This document shows, piece after piece, positions 25,707 through 33,728 of a stretch of DNA of 64,000 bases. The stretch spans positions 1 to 64,000 of the forward strand of contig CAIQDI010000031.1 of NCBI GenBank assembly GCA_903870545.1. Reading direction: 5' to 3'. Source of the DNA: an uncultured Pseudomonadota bacterium (GTDB taxonomy: Bacteria > Pseudomonadota > Gammaproteobacteria > Methylococcales > Methylomonadaceae). The notes under the pieces were generated by a model. The model searched no databases, was not told the DNA's origin, and worked only from the letters and a program-made list of their open reading frames with translations. Position 1 is the first letter of the stretch. Each line of letters begins with the position of its first letter. The position numbers were made by a program, and so were the translations under genes.

Positions 25707-26404
25707 ACGTCCGCCGCTGAATTCGGATCGACGGTTGGAACGGGCGGAATTGGCACATTGTTATCGCTGATGCTGTCTGTCACTTGGCTCGGTGGCGCAG
25801 AAGCCGCTTGTAAAACTGCCGTCGAAACCCAACGAATATAATTCACCAACTGTTCCGCGTTGTGCGCGTGCAACGGTTGCAATTCTTTGTTGCCGATAAA
25901 TTGCTGCAACACTTCCATATCGGCATCTTCACCAATCGCAATGCCAATCCGCACCGCTTTTTTTCCCCACGGCAACGCCATCAATTCTTTCAAACCACTT
26001 TCAAAATCGTCGGTCGGTTGACCGTCCGAAATCAACACCAACACAGGCGGCAAACCACGTTCCGTCATCGGTGGCATTTTCAATTGGTCTGCGACTAAAC
26101 GAAACGCCGCGCCCATATCGGTCATGCCATCAACCTGTAAATCTTGCCATTTGAAATCCTCAACGGGCGTGGCGTTAGCAACGTGCCATTTTGCGCCGTT
26201 TGAAAATTTAACCGCTCGCACCAACACTTCGGCATTCACATTGTCAGCGGCGACGTTTTGCATCGCGGGAATCGCTTCACGAATCGCGTGATTTAAACCT
26301 TGAATTTTGTTGCCTTCCATCGAATACGAACAATCTGCAATCCAAATAAAATGCAGTGGACGTGTCGCTAATTCTCCACCTGGACGTTTTTTTAAAGCTA
26401 CCAT
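25700..26404 (-). CDS. TerY-like von Willebrand factor A protein
   Basis: 234 aa. A full MIDAS is present: DCSYSM (Asp24, Ser26, Ser28), Thr in DGMTDMGAAF, and Asp in LISDGQPTDDFES. The C-terminus (about 195-234) is Pro/Ser-rich and probably disordered. TerY-like vWA proteins pair with PP2C and a kinase in TerY-P triads and likely serve as metal-dependent scaffolds. The 5' flank to the kinase gene is 178 bp and holds a pair of REP-like hairpins, so the vWA-PP2C-DUF part could have its own promoter. Confidence 0.88.
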   Translation of the reverse strand: MVALKKRPGGELATRPLHFIWIADCSYSMEGNKIQGLNHAIREAIPAMQNVAADNVNAEVLVRAVKFSNGAKWHVANATPVEDFKWQDLQVDGMTDMGAAFRLVADQLKMPPMTERGLPPVLVLISDGQPTDDFESGLKELMALPWGKKAVRIGIAIGEDADMEVLQQFIGNKELQPLHAHNAEQLVNYIRWVSTAVLQAASAPPSQVTDSISDNNVPIPPVPTVDPNSAADVW

Positions 26405-26472
26405 TTTCGTTTTTTCCTGTTGTTAATTTGTTAGCGAATGTTACGCAGTTGTCATGACAATCGATATATTTC

Positions 26473-26557
26473 TGTAGGGGTTCACTGCGTGAACCCGCAT
26501 AAATGCGACTCTTGATGATAGCTTTGTGCATTGCGGGCGTACGCAGTACGCCCCTAC
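26473..26557. repeat. Pair of inverted REP-like hairpins (BIME-like)
   Basis: Two copies of a GTAG-headed hairpin in opposite orientation, 26473-26497 and 26533-26557. The first has stem GGGTTCAC / GTGAACCC around loop TGC; the second, read on the minus strand, has stem GGGCGTAC / GTACGCCC around the same loop. Both have the GTAGGGG head and a GC tail. The same element occurs twice within the transposase gene at 36999-37595. The stem bases differ but stay paired, so the hairpin itself is conserved. Confidence 0.85.
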
Positions 26558-26582
26558 GAAAGTTTTTGCGTAACATCAGTGA

Positions 26583-27905
26583 TTAAATGCGGATTTCAGC
26601 TTGCGCTTGTCCGAAATTGATGGTGATTCCCGTTGCTAAGGTCACGCTTTTACCTTGTTCGACGGTTTTCAAAACGCCGTTATCGGTAAATGTCCACGCC
26701 TCAGCGGTGAGATTTTTCAAACCCCAAATGTTGGGATTGGTCGGGTGTTGCACCACTTGCGCGACGGCGGGCGTAATATCGTTTTTTCGCGCGGGGTACA
26801 AATGATACGGATACAACTCGGCTTTGTTGTTCAACATCACCGTTAATTCTTGTCCCGTGCTTTGTTTAATGCGAATGCGCGGCGGCAAAACCAACGTTTT
26901 TTGACAACTCCAACACGGTTTTAACTGTCCGTTCGCTTTCAATTCGTCTTCGTCATAAAAATTCTCCGCGCCACACCCGCAATCGACAATCGTATCTTTT
27001 AAACGTAACAACTGCCGCCGCCATTCACTTTCACGGATTCTCGAATGCACGTCCGACAAACCCGCCGTGAACGATTGCGTAAATAAATCGCGGATAAATT
27101 TCGGGTAAATCGCCCAATAAATAAGCGCGTTGTCTTGATAATTTTTAACGGGATAATTGCTTTTATCGTTCGGGTCAAAAATAAACAGCGGCTCAAAACC
27201 GTACAATTTATTCATCGCAGGCAAATCAAAACATTTCATGTCCGCTTCTTTTTTACCTTCCAACGGATGATGCAACATCAACATATAAAACAGCAGCACC
27301 GCCAACGAAAACAAATCACTGTCGCTATTCGGATTATTTTCGCGGCGCACAATTTCAGGCGACATAAAACGCGGCGTTCCGACCACACCCGTATTTTGCG
27401 AACCGTTCACCGTCACATTGTCGTTGTCGCAAATCAAAATATCGCCCGTGTTCGGGTCGATAAAAAAGTTCCCAAACGAAATATCCCGATAACACAGCCC
27501 TTTCGCGTGCAAAAGCTGAAAACTGTCCGCAAGTTGAATCGTCGCAATCAGCAATTGCCGAAAACTCGGCTCAATGCGGCGTTTCATTAAATCTGAAATG
27601 TTTTTGTAATTGCTTTGCCGAATCGACATCGCATAACCAAACCCCGCGTTTTCAGTCGATGACGCTAAATGCAACGGGAATAAAAAGTTGGTATTCGGCG
27701 CACCGACGGCGAGTAATTCTTGAAGCGCGGCGCGTTGTTCCGCCGTGGCTTGTTGCGAGTAGTACCATTTCAACGCCATCGATTGTCCTTCGGATTCGGC
27801 GCGATACACTTCGCCTTGTCCGCCCGAACCTAAAAATTCTTTGACGACACACGTTTTGCCATTGTCGAGTTGAATGGCTTGATTGAGCTTGAGTAATTGG
27901 TTCAT
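26583..27905 (-). CDS. Ser/Thr protein kinase with zinc ribbon, TerY-P module
   Basis: 440 aa. Kinase domain 1-290: glycine loop LGSGGQGEVYR, Lys46 in ALKWY, catalytic loop YRDISFGN (Asp141, Asn146; His of HRD replaced by Tyr), DFG replaced by DND (Asp160), and SPE for APE. A Cys4 zinc ribbon follows (Cys309, 311, 331, 334 in CGCG...CWSC). The last 90 residues are beta-rich with NPNIWGLKNLT and ITINFGQAQAEI, reminiscent of an FHA-type domain. Kinase plus zinc ribbon with vWA and PP2C neighbours fits the TerY-P triad. Likely phosphorylates module partners; substrate unknown. Confidence 0.88.
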   Translation of the reverse strand: MNQLLKLNQAIQLDNGKTCVVKEFLGSGGQGEVYRAESEGQSMALKWYYSQQATAEQRAALQELLAVGAPNTNFLFPLHLASSTENAGFGYAMSIRQSNYKNISDLMKRRIEPSFRQLLIATIQLADSFQLLHAKGLCYRDISFGNFFIDPNTGDILICDNDNVTVNGSQNTGVVGTPRFMSPEIVRRENNPNSDSDLFSLAVLLFYMLMLHHPLEGKKEADMKCFDLPAMNKLYGFEPLFIFDPNDKSNYPVKNYQDNALIYWAIYPKFIRDLFTQSFTAGLSDVHSRIRESEWRRQLLRLKDTIVDCGCGAENFYDEDELKANGQLKPCWSCQKTLVLPPRIRIKQSTGQELTVMLNNKAELYPYHLYPARKNDITPAVAQVVQHPTNPNIWGLKNLTAEAWTFTDNGVLKTVEQGKSVTLATGITINFGQAQAEIRI

Positions 27906-27952
27906 AAATTTAGTCTGTAAAAGTTAAAAACAAAAGGTAAAAAACACTGTCG

Positions 27953-28774
27953 CTACCTAACCAACCGAACAAAATTGCTAAAGTACTTAAGGCTGACGTA
28001 CGAACCGCCGTCGTAGAAGTAGACACTCCACGCATTGAAACTAAAGTAAGCATCAGGCGAGGAAGACCAAAACCATCTTTCATTTTTAGGAAAAACATCC
28101 GCATCAATGTAATTGCCACTCGTGCCTTTGACTTTATCGATTAACGTTTTTAGCTCGTCAATGTTCGGAACGCGCCAATCTTTATAACCTTCGTAACCTT
28201 GTCGATTGAACTTTTGAGGGATTTTCATTGCATCATTCCAATTTACTTTTTCAGCATTTCCCGCAACAGTTCCATTTTCCCATCGTTGCCCATGAGCAAA
28301 TCGCAACCACATCAAACCCGTTTCGGTGTCAGTGGCAACGCCGTCTTGAACGATGAATTTGCCGATTTGTTGTGGTGATGATGTTGAAACGATTGGCGCA
28401 GGTTTTGGCGGAATAATAATTTTTGGTTCTGGTTCGGGCGTGATAATTTTTTGCGCTGACGGTTGTTGAATTACGTCCAACGCTAACGCCCAAGATTCAA
28501 TCGCCCAAACCGCGAAATCTTTTTGAATGCCGACATTGTTATGTAATCGTTGCGCCAAAATATCCAAGTGCATCAAAATCGGCGTGTGCGTTTTTTGCGT
28601 TAATTCGGCGACGAGTTTTTGGTCTAACGCCAACATGAGCAAATTGGTTTCGCGTTGATGTTTGGGCGCGAGGTCTTTTAACATTCCACGACAACGGCGC
28701 GGGTCGTCAATAATGGAACGCCCGTAATTTTCGATGATAAAACGTAATTGGTGGCGCGGGTGATTGTCTAGCAT
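27953..28774 (-). CDS. DUF1566 protein, paralogue 2, with NNY-rich variable-looking tail
   Basis: 273 aa with the same plan as the gene at 23626-24426: helical N-terminus (YGRSIIDDPRRCRGMLKDLA), Pro-rich linker, DUF1566 domain. The C-terminal 34 codons after FWSSSPDAY are striking: outside AW, K and VRLVR almost every codon ends in C or T (TAC, TTC, GAC, GGC, AGC, GTC, CTT, TTT), each reachable from AAC or AAT by changing A. This is how variable regions of diversity-generating retroelement targets look, and the C-type-lectin-like DUF1566 fold hosts such regions. First gene of the TerY-P run, 47 nt before the kinase. Binding role inferred. Confidence 0.75.
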   Translation of the reverse strand: MLDNHPRHQLRFIIENYGRSIIDDPRRCRGMLKDLAPKHQRETNLLMLALDQKLVAELTQKTHTPILMHLDILAQRLHNNVGIQKDFAVWAIESWALALDVIQQPSAQKIITPEPEPKIIIPPKPAPIVSTSSPQQIGKFIVQDGVATDTETGLMWLRFAHGQRWENGTVAGNAEKVNWNDAMKIPQKFNRQGYEGYKDWRVPNIDELKTLIDKVKGTSGNYIDADVFPKNERWFWSSSPDAYFSFNAWSVYFYDGGSYVSLKYFSNFVRLVR

Positions 28775-28884
28775 TCGATTATTGAAAGTGGATTGAGGAA
28801 ACCGTCACAGTATAGAACATGGCTGCGACAGGTTGTGTCATTTCGCCAAAATAGAACTAAATTGCGTAATTTTCATCAAAAATG

Positions 28885-28912
28885 TTGCGAAAAATGAATC
28901 AGTTGATATAAT
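28885..28912 (+). promoter_or_regulatory. Sigma-70 type promoter of tRNA-Val
   Basis: -35 TTGCGA (28885-28890), 16-bp spacer, -10 TATAAT (28907-28912). The predicted start is about 20 nt before the tRNA. It is the only clear promoter in the 163-bp gap after the TerY-P run and may also serve thrS by read-through. Confidence 0.65.
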
Positions 28913-28937
28913 TCGCGGACTGAAATTAAAGAATTTC

Positions 28938-29014
28938 AGGCGCGTAGCTCAGTTGGTTAGAGCACCACCTTGACATGGTGGGGGTCGGTGGTTCGAGTCC
29001 ACTCGTGCCTACCA
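28938..29014 (+). tRNA. tRNA-Val(GAC)
   Basis: 77 nt cloverleaf with encoded CCA. Acceptor AGGCGCG/CGTGCCT (one G-T pair), D arm GCTCAGTTGGTTAGAGC, anticodon stem CCACC/GGTGG with loop TTGACAT (anticodon GAC), T arm GGTGGTTCGAGTCCACT. Confidence 0.95.
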
Positions 29015-29021
29015 AACAAAT

Positions 29022-29049
29022 AAAGCACTGCTAGTCAGTGCTTTTTTTT
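29022..29049 (+). terminator. Rho-independent terminator after tRNA-Val
   Basis: Stem AAAGCACTG / CAGTGCTTT with loop CTAGT followed by a run of T. It ends the tRNA transcript just before thrS, or acts as an attenuator if thrS is read from the tRNA promoter. Confidence 0.85.
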
Positions 29050-29074
29050 ATTGTGCAACATAATGGTTTCAATA

Positions 29075-30982
29075 ATGCTAGTTATCACGCTCCCAGATGG
29101 TTCTCAACGCAATTACGACGCGCCACTCAGTGTGCTTGAAGTCGCCCAATCTATTGGTGCTGGACTTGCAAAAGCTACGCTTGCCGCGAAACTCAACGGT
29201 CAACTTGTTGATGCCAGCACACTTATCGAATACGATGCTGAATTGCAAATTATCACCGCCAAAGACGACGAAGGTTTAGACGTTATTCGTCATTCCACCG
29301 CGCATTTACTCGCGCAAGCGGTCAAACAATTATTTCCTGACGCGCAAGTCACCATCGGGCCCGTAATTGAAAACGGTTTTTTCTACGATTTTGCTTATTC
29401 ACGCGCGTTTACGCCCGATGATTTAATCACGATTGAAGCGAAAATGGAGCAATTAGTTGCTGAAAATCTGCCTTTGACACGTTCGGTTTTATCACGCGAC
29501 GCAGCGGTTGATTTTTTCAAAAACCAAGGCGAAGCCTACAAAGCTGAAATCATTGAATCCATTCCTGCTGACCAAGATTTATCGCTGTATCAACAAGGTA
29601 ATTTCACCGATTTATGTCGTGGTCCGCACGTTCCCAGCACGGGAAAATTAGGTGCGTTCAAATTGATGAAAATCGCCGGCGCATACTGGCGTGGCGATGC
29701 AAAAAATGAAATGTTGCAACGCATTTACGGCACCGCGTGGCGCGATAAAAAAGAATTACAAGCGTATTTGACCCGTTTGGAAGAAGCTGAAAAACGTGAT
29801 CATCGCAAATTGGCGAAAACGTTAGACTTTTTTCACATTCAAGAAGAAGCACCTGGAATGGTGTTTTGGCATGAAAAAGGCTGGGTAATTTATCAACAAG
29901 TCGAACAATATATTCGTAGCAAATTGCGTGTAAACGGTTACGGTGAAGTGAAAACGCCCCAAATGGTGGATCGTTCGTTGTGGGAAAAATCAGGGCATTG
30001 GGATAAATTCGGTGCGATGATTTTCACCTCGCACTCCGAAAATCGCGATTACGCCATCAAGCCGATGAATTGCCCGTGTCACGTTCAAATTTTCAACCAA
30101 GGCATGAAAAGTCACCGCGATTTACCGATTCGGTTGGCAGAGTTTGGTTCGTGCCATCGCAATGAACCGTCTGGTACGCTACACGGTTTGATGCGGGTTA
30201 GAAATTTCGTGCAAGATGACGCACATATTTTTTGTACGGAATCACAAATTCAAGACGAAGTCGCGACGTTTATCGAGTTGCTGTTTGATGTTTATAAAGA
30301 TTTTGGGTTTGAAGAAGTCATTATTAAACTGTCAACGCGCCCTGAAAATCGAGTCGGTAGCGAAGAAGTTTGGGACAAAGCCGAAGCTGCGTTAGAACTC
30401 GCATTAAATGCAAAAAATTTAGCGTGGGAATTACAGCCAGGTGAAGGCGCATTTTATGGCCCGAAAATCGAATTTTCGTTAAAAGATTGCATTGGTCGCG
30501 TGTGGCAATGCGGCACGATTCAAGTCGATTTTTCGATGCCAGAACGTTTAGGTGCCAGTTTTGTTGCGGAAGACGGTTCACGGCAAGTGCCGGTAATGTT
30601 GCATCGCGCCATTTTAGGTTCTCTGGAACGCTTTATTGGAATTCTGATTGAACAACACGCCGGAACACTGCCGACATGGCTTGCGCCTGTGCAGGTAATG
30701 GTGATGGTAATCGCCGATCGCCATGCCGATTATGCCCACAAAGTATTTAAAACGCTGGAATCTCAAGGTATTCGCGTAAAAATAGACTTGAGAAATGAAA
30801 AAATCGGGTTTAAAATTCGAGAGCATTCAATACAACGTGTGCCGTATCTCGTCATTATCGGTGACAAAGAATTAGAAGAACAAAGCATGACGATACGCAC
30901 TCAGAAGGGTGAAGATTTAGGTAGTTTGTCGATGGAAAACTTTAGCGCACAACTCGCGCAAGTCATCGAAAACAAAGAATAA
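29075..30982 (+). CDS. thrS: Threonyl-tRNA synthetase
   Basis: Class II synthetase, 635 aa. N-terminal TGS domain ([19 protein letters not shown]), editing domain with [14 protein letters not shown], catalytic core motifs including [16 protein letters not shown] and [20 protein letters not shown], and a C-terminal anticodon-binding domain. The conserved start of the family is the ATG at 29075; upstream in-frame starts (ATG 29063, TTG 29051) add residues not found in relatives. No Shine-Dalgarno sequence precedes it, and it lies only 25 nt after a strong terminator hairpin, which suggests control through the leader. Confidence 0.93.
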   Translation: MLVITLPDGSQRNYDAPLSVLEVAQSIGAGLAKATLAAKLNGQLVDASTLIEYDAELQIITAKDDEGLDVIRHSTAHLLAQAVKQLFPDAQVTIGPVIENGFFYDFAYSRAFTPDDLITIEAKMEQLVAENLPLTRSVLSRDAAVDFFKNQGEAYKAEIIESIPADQDLSLYQQGNFTDLCRGPHVPSTGKLGAFKLMKIAGAYWRGDAKNEMLQRIYGTAWRDKKELQAYLTRLEEAEKRDHRKLAKTLDFFHIQEEAPGMVFWHEKGWVIYQQVEQYIRSKLRVNGYGEVKTPQMVDRSLWEKSGHWDKFGAMIFTSHSENRDYAIKPMNCPCHVQIFNQGMKSHRDLPIRLAEFGSCHRNEPSGTLHGLMRVRNFVQDDAHIFCTESQIQDEVATFIELLFDVYKDFGFEEVIIKLSTRPENRVGSEEVWDKAEAALELALNAKNLAWELQPGEGAFYGPKIEFSLKDCIGRVWQCGTIQVDFSMPERLGASFVAEDGSRQVPVMLHRAILGSLERFIGILIEQHAGTLPTWLAPVQVMVMVIADRHADYAHKVFKTLESQGIRVKIDLRNEKIGFKIREHSIQRVPYLVIIGDKELEEQSMTIRTQKGEDLGSLSMENFSAQLAQVIENKE

Positions 30983-31002
30983 TTAACGTGGAGGATTAAG
31001 GT

Positions 31003-31527
31003 ATCGCTGCGAAAAAAGATGAAACACGCTTAAACGACATGATTACCGCTAGACGGGTCAGAGTCACAGGGGCAGAAGGCGAGTCATTGGGGATTATCCC
31101 GTTGGACGAAGCTAAAAAAATCGCGTACGACGCGGATTTAGACTTAGTCGAAATCTCACCGAATGCGGATCCGCCAGTTTGTAAGATTATGAACTACGGC
31201 AAATTTCAGTTTGAACAAAGTAAAAAACTGGCTGTTGCGAAGAAAAATCAAAAGCAAATCCAGATTAAAGAAATCAAATTCCGTCCTGGAACGGACGAAG
31301 GCGATTATCAAGTCAAACTGAAAAATCTGATTAAATTCCTGACGGAAGGCGATAAAACCAAAATTACGTTGCGTTATCGCGGACGTGAAATGGCGCACAA
31401 AGAATTGGGAATGGACGTGTTGAAACGCATCGAAAAAGATTTGGAAGAGTTGGCGATTGTCGAGCAGTTTCCGAAAATGGAAGGGCGACAAATGGTGATG
31501 GTTCTCTCTCCTAAAAAGAAAAAATAG
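31003..31527 (+). CDS. infC: Translation initiation factor IF-3, AUC start
   Basis: 174 aa. The family N-terminus [20 protein letters not shown] is encoded upstream of the first ATG (31039) and reads back to a stop at 30997-30999, leaving ATC at 31003 as the start; GGAGG (30990-30994) sits about 8 nt before it. A non-AUG start (AUU in E. coli) is the known basis of IF-3 autoregulation, so AUC here is expected in kind. The body is canonical ([21 protein letters not shown]-like segment, [14 protein letters not shown]). Part of thrS-infC-rpmI-rplT. Confidence 0.9.
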   Translation: MAAKKDETRLNDMITARRVRVTGAEGESLGIIPLDEAKKIAYDADLDLVEISPNADPPVCKIMNYGKFQFEQSKKLAVAKKNQKQIQIKEIKFRPGTDEGDYQVKLKNLIKFLTEGDKTKITLRYRGREMAHKELGMDVLKRIEKDLEELAIVEQFPKMEGRQMVMVLSPKKKK

Positions 31528-31532
31528 TCGTA

Positions 31533-31561
31533 AAAATCACACAGGACGTGTGATTTTAGTT
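31533..31561 (+). terminator. Hairpin between infC and rpmI
   Basis: 10-bp perfect stem AAAATCACAC / GTGTGATTTT with loop AGGAC, followed by AGTTTTGTTT. It lies in the 107-bp infC-rpmI gap. It may be a partial terminator or a processing/attenuation site governing the L35-L20 genes, which in E. coli are controlled by L20 binding in this leader. Confidence 0.6.
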
Positions 31562-31634
31562 TTGTTTGGGCCACGCATTTTGCCTAATCGAACTATTCTT
31601 AGGGACACTTTTAACTTTATTTGGAGCTAAACAA

Positions 31635-31832
31635 ATGCCAAAAATTAAAACTAATCGCGGTGCTGCGAAACGCTTCAAGCGTACGGGCAACGGCGGTATT
31701 AAGTGTGGTCATTCACACCGTCGTCATATTCTGACGAAAAAATCAACCAAAAGAAAAAGACAATTGCGCTCGCCAAACTCGGTACATCCTTCGGATATCC
31801 GCATGGTAAATCGCATGATTCCTTATCTATAA
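31635..31832 (+). CDS. rpmI: 50S ribosomal protein L35
   Basis: 65 aa, starting [20 protein letters not shown], the family start, with TTGGAGC as ribosome site. Very basic, with [15 protein letters not shown] and the C-terminus VNRMIPYL. In the usual order infC-rpmI-rplT. Confidence 0.96.
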   Translation: MPKIKTNRGAAKRFKRTGNGGIKCGHSHRRHILTKKSTKRKRQLRSPNSVHPSDIRMVNRMIPYL

Positions 31833-31856
31833 CCCTCACATTTAAGGAAATAAATC

Positions 31857-32222
31857 ATGCCTAGAGTAAAACGTGGTGTTACAGCCAGAGCCAGACACAA
31901 AAAAGTTCTTAAACAAGCAAAAGGTTATTACGGCGCAAGAAGCCGCGTTTACCGCGTTGCGAAACAAGCGGTAATCAAAGCAGGTCAGTATGCGTACCGC
32001 GATCGTAAACAAAGAAAACGTCAATTCCGTGCGTTATGGATTGTCCGTATCAACGCGGCTTCGCGGATGTTCGGCATTTCCTACAGCCGTTTAATCAACG
32101 GTTTAACCAAAGCGAACGTGAAAATCGATCGTAAAGTGTTAGCCGATATTGCGGTTCGTGATATTGACGCATTCGGTAAAATCGCTGAAATCGCGAAAGC
32201 AAACATGAGTGCGCTTTCGTAA
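31857..32222 (+). CDS. rplT: 50S ribosomal protein L20
   Basis: 121 aa. Starts [20 protein letters not shown]; contains [19 protein letters not shown] and [20 protein letters not shown]. It binds 23S rRNA early in assembly and in relatives represses its own operon. AAGGAAAT lies before the start. The genes pheST-ihfA, which normally follow, are instead about 31 kb away. Confidence 0.96.
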   Translation: MPRVKRGVTARARHKKVLKQAKGYYGARSRVYRVAKQAVIKAGQYAYRDRKQRKRQFRALWIVRINAASRMFGISYSRLINGLTKANVKIDRKVLADIAVRDIDAFGKIAEIAKANMSALS

Positions 32223-32246
32223 CATTGCGATTCCCGTTTTAACCTT

Positions 32247-32286
32247 AAAAATCTGCCTGATTTGAATAAAGTCGGCAGATTTTTTT
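32247..32286 (+). terminator. Rho-independent terminator after rplT
   Basis: Stem AAATCTGCC / GGCAGATTT with a 16-nt loop and a T run. It closes the thrS-infC-rpmI-rplT unit, consistent with pheST not following here. Confidence 0.85.
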
Positions 32287-32421
32287 GTGCCTGAAGAATT
32301 CTAAAATGGCGTTTGATTTGTTGATATAAAATGTACGCTAAATGATGCAGGTTTTAAAAGAAAAGTCATGATGTTATTATTAACGCAGTCTATAAGCGGC
32401 TGTGAACGAGTTCCAACGATG

Positions 32422-32446
32422 AAAGCTGTTTTTTTACAGCTTTTTG
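32422..32446 (+). terminator. Hairpin in the metK leader
   Basis: Stem AAAGCTGT / ACAGCTTT around six T, followed by TT. It lies 34 bp before metK. It may be a terminator or the expression platform of a leader, but I cannot match the preceding 130 bases to a known SAM- or SAH-binding riboswitch. Confidence 0.5.
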
Positions 32447-32479
32447 CATTTAATTTTAATTTTTCAATAAGGTGATAGC

Positions 32480-33640
32480 GTGAGTAAAGATTTCATTTTT
32501 ACATCTGAATCTGTATCAGAAGGGCATCCAGATAAAGTGGCGGATCAAATTTCAGACGCGGTTTTAGATGCGATTTTAGCGCAAGATCCTAAAGCGCGTG
32601 TGGCGTGTGAAACGTTAGTCAAAACCGGCATGGTCATTTTAGCGGGTGAAATTACAACAAATGCCTGGGTTGATACGGAAGCGTTGGTGCGTAAAGTCGT
32701 GTGCGAAATTGGTTATGACAATGGCGAAGTAGGTTTTGATGGCAACAGTTGTGCGGTGTTAAATGCGATTGGCAAACAATCAGCGGATATTGCGATGGGC
32801 GTTGATGAAGATGCAAGCCATGAACAAGGCGCGGGCGATCAAGGTTTGATGTTTGGTTATGCCAGCAATGAAACCGACGTTTTTATGCCAGCGCCGATTA
32901 CTTACGCGCATTTGTTAGTGAAACGCCAAGCCGAATTGCGTAAAAATAAAACGTTGGCGTGGTTGCGTCCAGACGCAAAAAGTCAGATTACGTTCCGTTA
33001 TGAAAATAACAAACCGGTTGCGATTGATGCAGTAGTTTTATCGACGCAACATTCACCTGAAATCAGCGCGAAAGATTTACACGATGCGGTGATGGACAAC
33101 ATTATTTTGCACGTTTTGCCGAAAGAATGGTTGCACAAAGACACCAAGTATTTCATCAATCCCACCGGTCAATTCATTATCGGCGGACCTGTGGGCGATT
33201 GCGGTTTAACCGGTCGTAAAATTATCGTGGATACTTACGGTGGTATGGCGCGTCACGGTGGCGGGGCATTTTCAGGAAAAGACCCCTCAAAAGTAGATCG
33301 TTCAGCGGCTTACATGGCGCGTTATGTGGCGAAAAATATCGTGGCGGCAGGTTTGGCTGATCGTTGTGAAATTCAAGTTTCGTATGCGATTGGCGTGGCA
33401 GAACCGACTTCGATTAGCGTTGAAACGTTTGGCACGGGCAAATTAGAAGAAAGTCGTTTAATTGCGATTGTCCGTGACGTGTTCGATATGCGTCCAAAAG
33501 GGTTAATCGCGCAATTAGATTTATTAAAACCGATTTACCAAACGACAGCAGCTTACGGGCATTTTGGTCGAACGGAAGACAGTTTTAGTTGGGAAAAAAC
33601 CGACAAAGTTGACGAATTGAAAGCAGCAGCAGGTTTATAA
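32480..33640 (+). CDS. metK: S-adenosylmethionine synthetase
   Basis: 386 aa, makes S-adenosylmethionine from methionine and ATP. Family marks: [20 protein letters not shown], the [12 protein letters not shown] loop and [16 protein letters not shown]. Starts with GTG at 32480 behind AAGGTGATA. It is followed by ahcY, so SAM production and SAH breakdown are physically paired, upstream of the C1 cofactor genes. Confidence 0.95.
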   Translation: MSKDFIFTSESVSEGHPDKVADQISDAVLDAILAQDPKARVACETLVKTGMVILAGEITTNAWVDTEALVRKVVCEIGYDNGEVGFDGNSCAVLNAIGKQSADIAMGVDEDASHEQGAGDQGLMFGYASNETDVFMPAPITYAHLLVKRQAELRKNKTLAWLRPDAKSQITFRYENNKPVAIDAVVLSTQHSPEISAKDLHDAVMDNIILHVLPKEWLHKDTKYFINPTGQFIIGGPVGDCGLTGRKIIVDTYGGMARHGGGAFSGKDPSKVDRSAAYMARYVAKNIVAAGLADRCEIQVSYAIGVAEPTSISVETFGTGKLEESRLIAIVRDVFDMRPKGLIAQLDLLKPIYQTTAAYGHFGRTEDSFSWEKTDKVDELKAAAGL

Positions 33641-33649
33641 AATCAAATA

Positions 33650-33708
33650 TTCGGAGTACAAACCAAAGGTTTGTACTCCGAAATTTTTATGCACAAACCC
33701 AGGTTTGT
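33650..33708 (+). repeat. Two consecutive hairpins between metK and ahcY
   Basis: First: a perfect 15-bp stem TTCGGAGTACAAACC / GGTTTGTACTCCGAA with loop AAA (33650-33682), followed by ATTTTT. Second: ACAAACC / GGTTTGT with a 2-nt centre (33693-33708), ending 20 nt before the ahcY start. The inner ACAAACC...GGTTTGT core is shared. The first could terminate or attenuate; the second could cover the ahcY ribosome site. A mobile palindromic repeat is an alternative. Confidence 0.7.
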
Positions 33709-33728
33709 ACACCATGACAGGACACAAA

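Noticed and set aside
27910-28119. Minus-strand frame of 69 codons between the kinase and paralogue 2
   Set aside because: It overlaps the 3' end of the DUF1566 gene in another frame, starts inside it and has no family pattern.
23626-28774. Full tellurium-resistance (ter) operon
   Set aside because: No TerD/TerZ, TerB or TerC genes are visible; only the TerY-P triad part is supported.
32290-32479. Possible SAM or SAH riboswitch before metK
   Set aside because: Only a simple hairpin is seen; I cannot place the conserved cores of SAM-I, SAM-II or SAH riboswitches.
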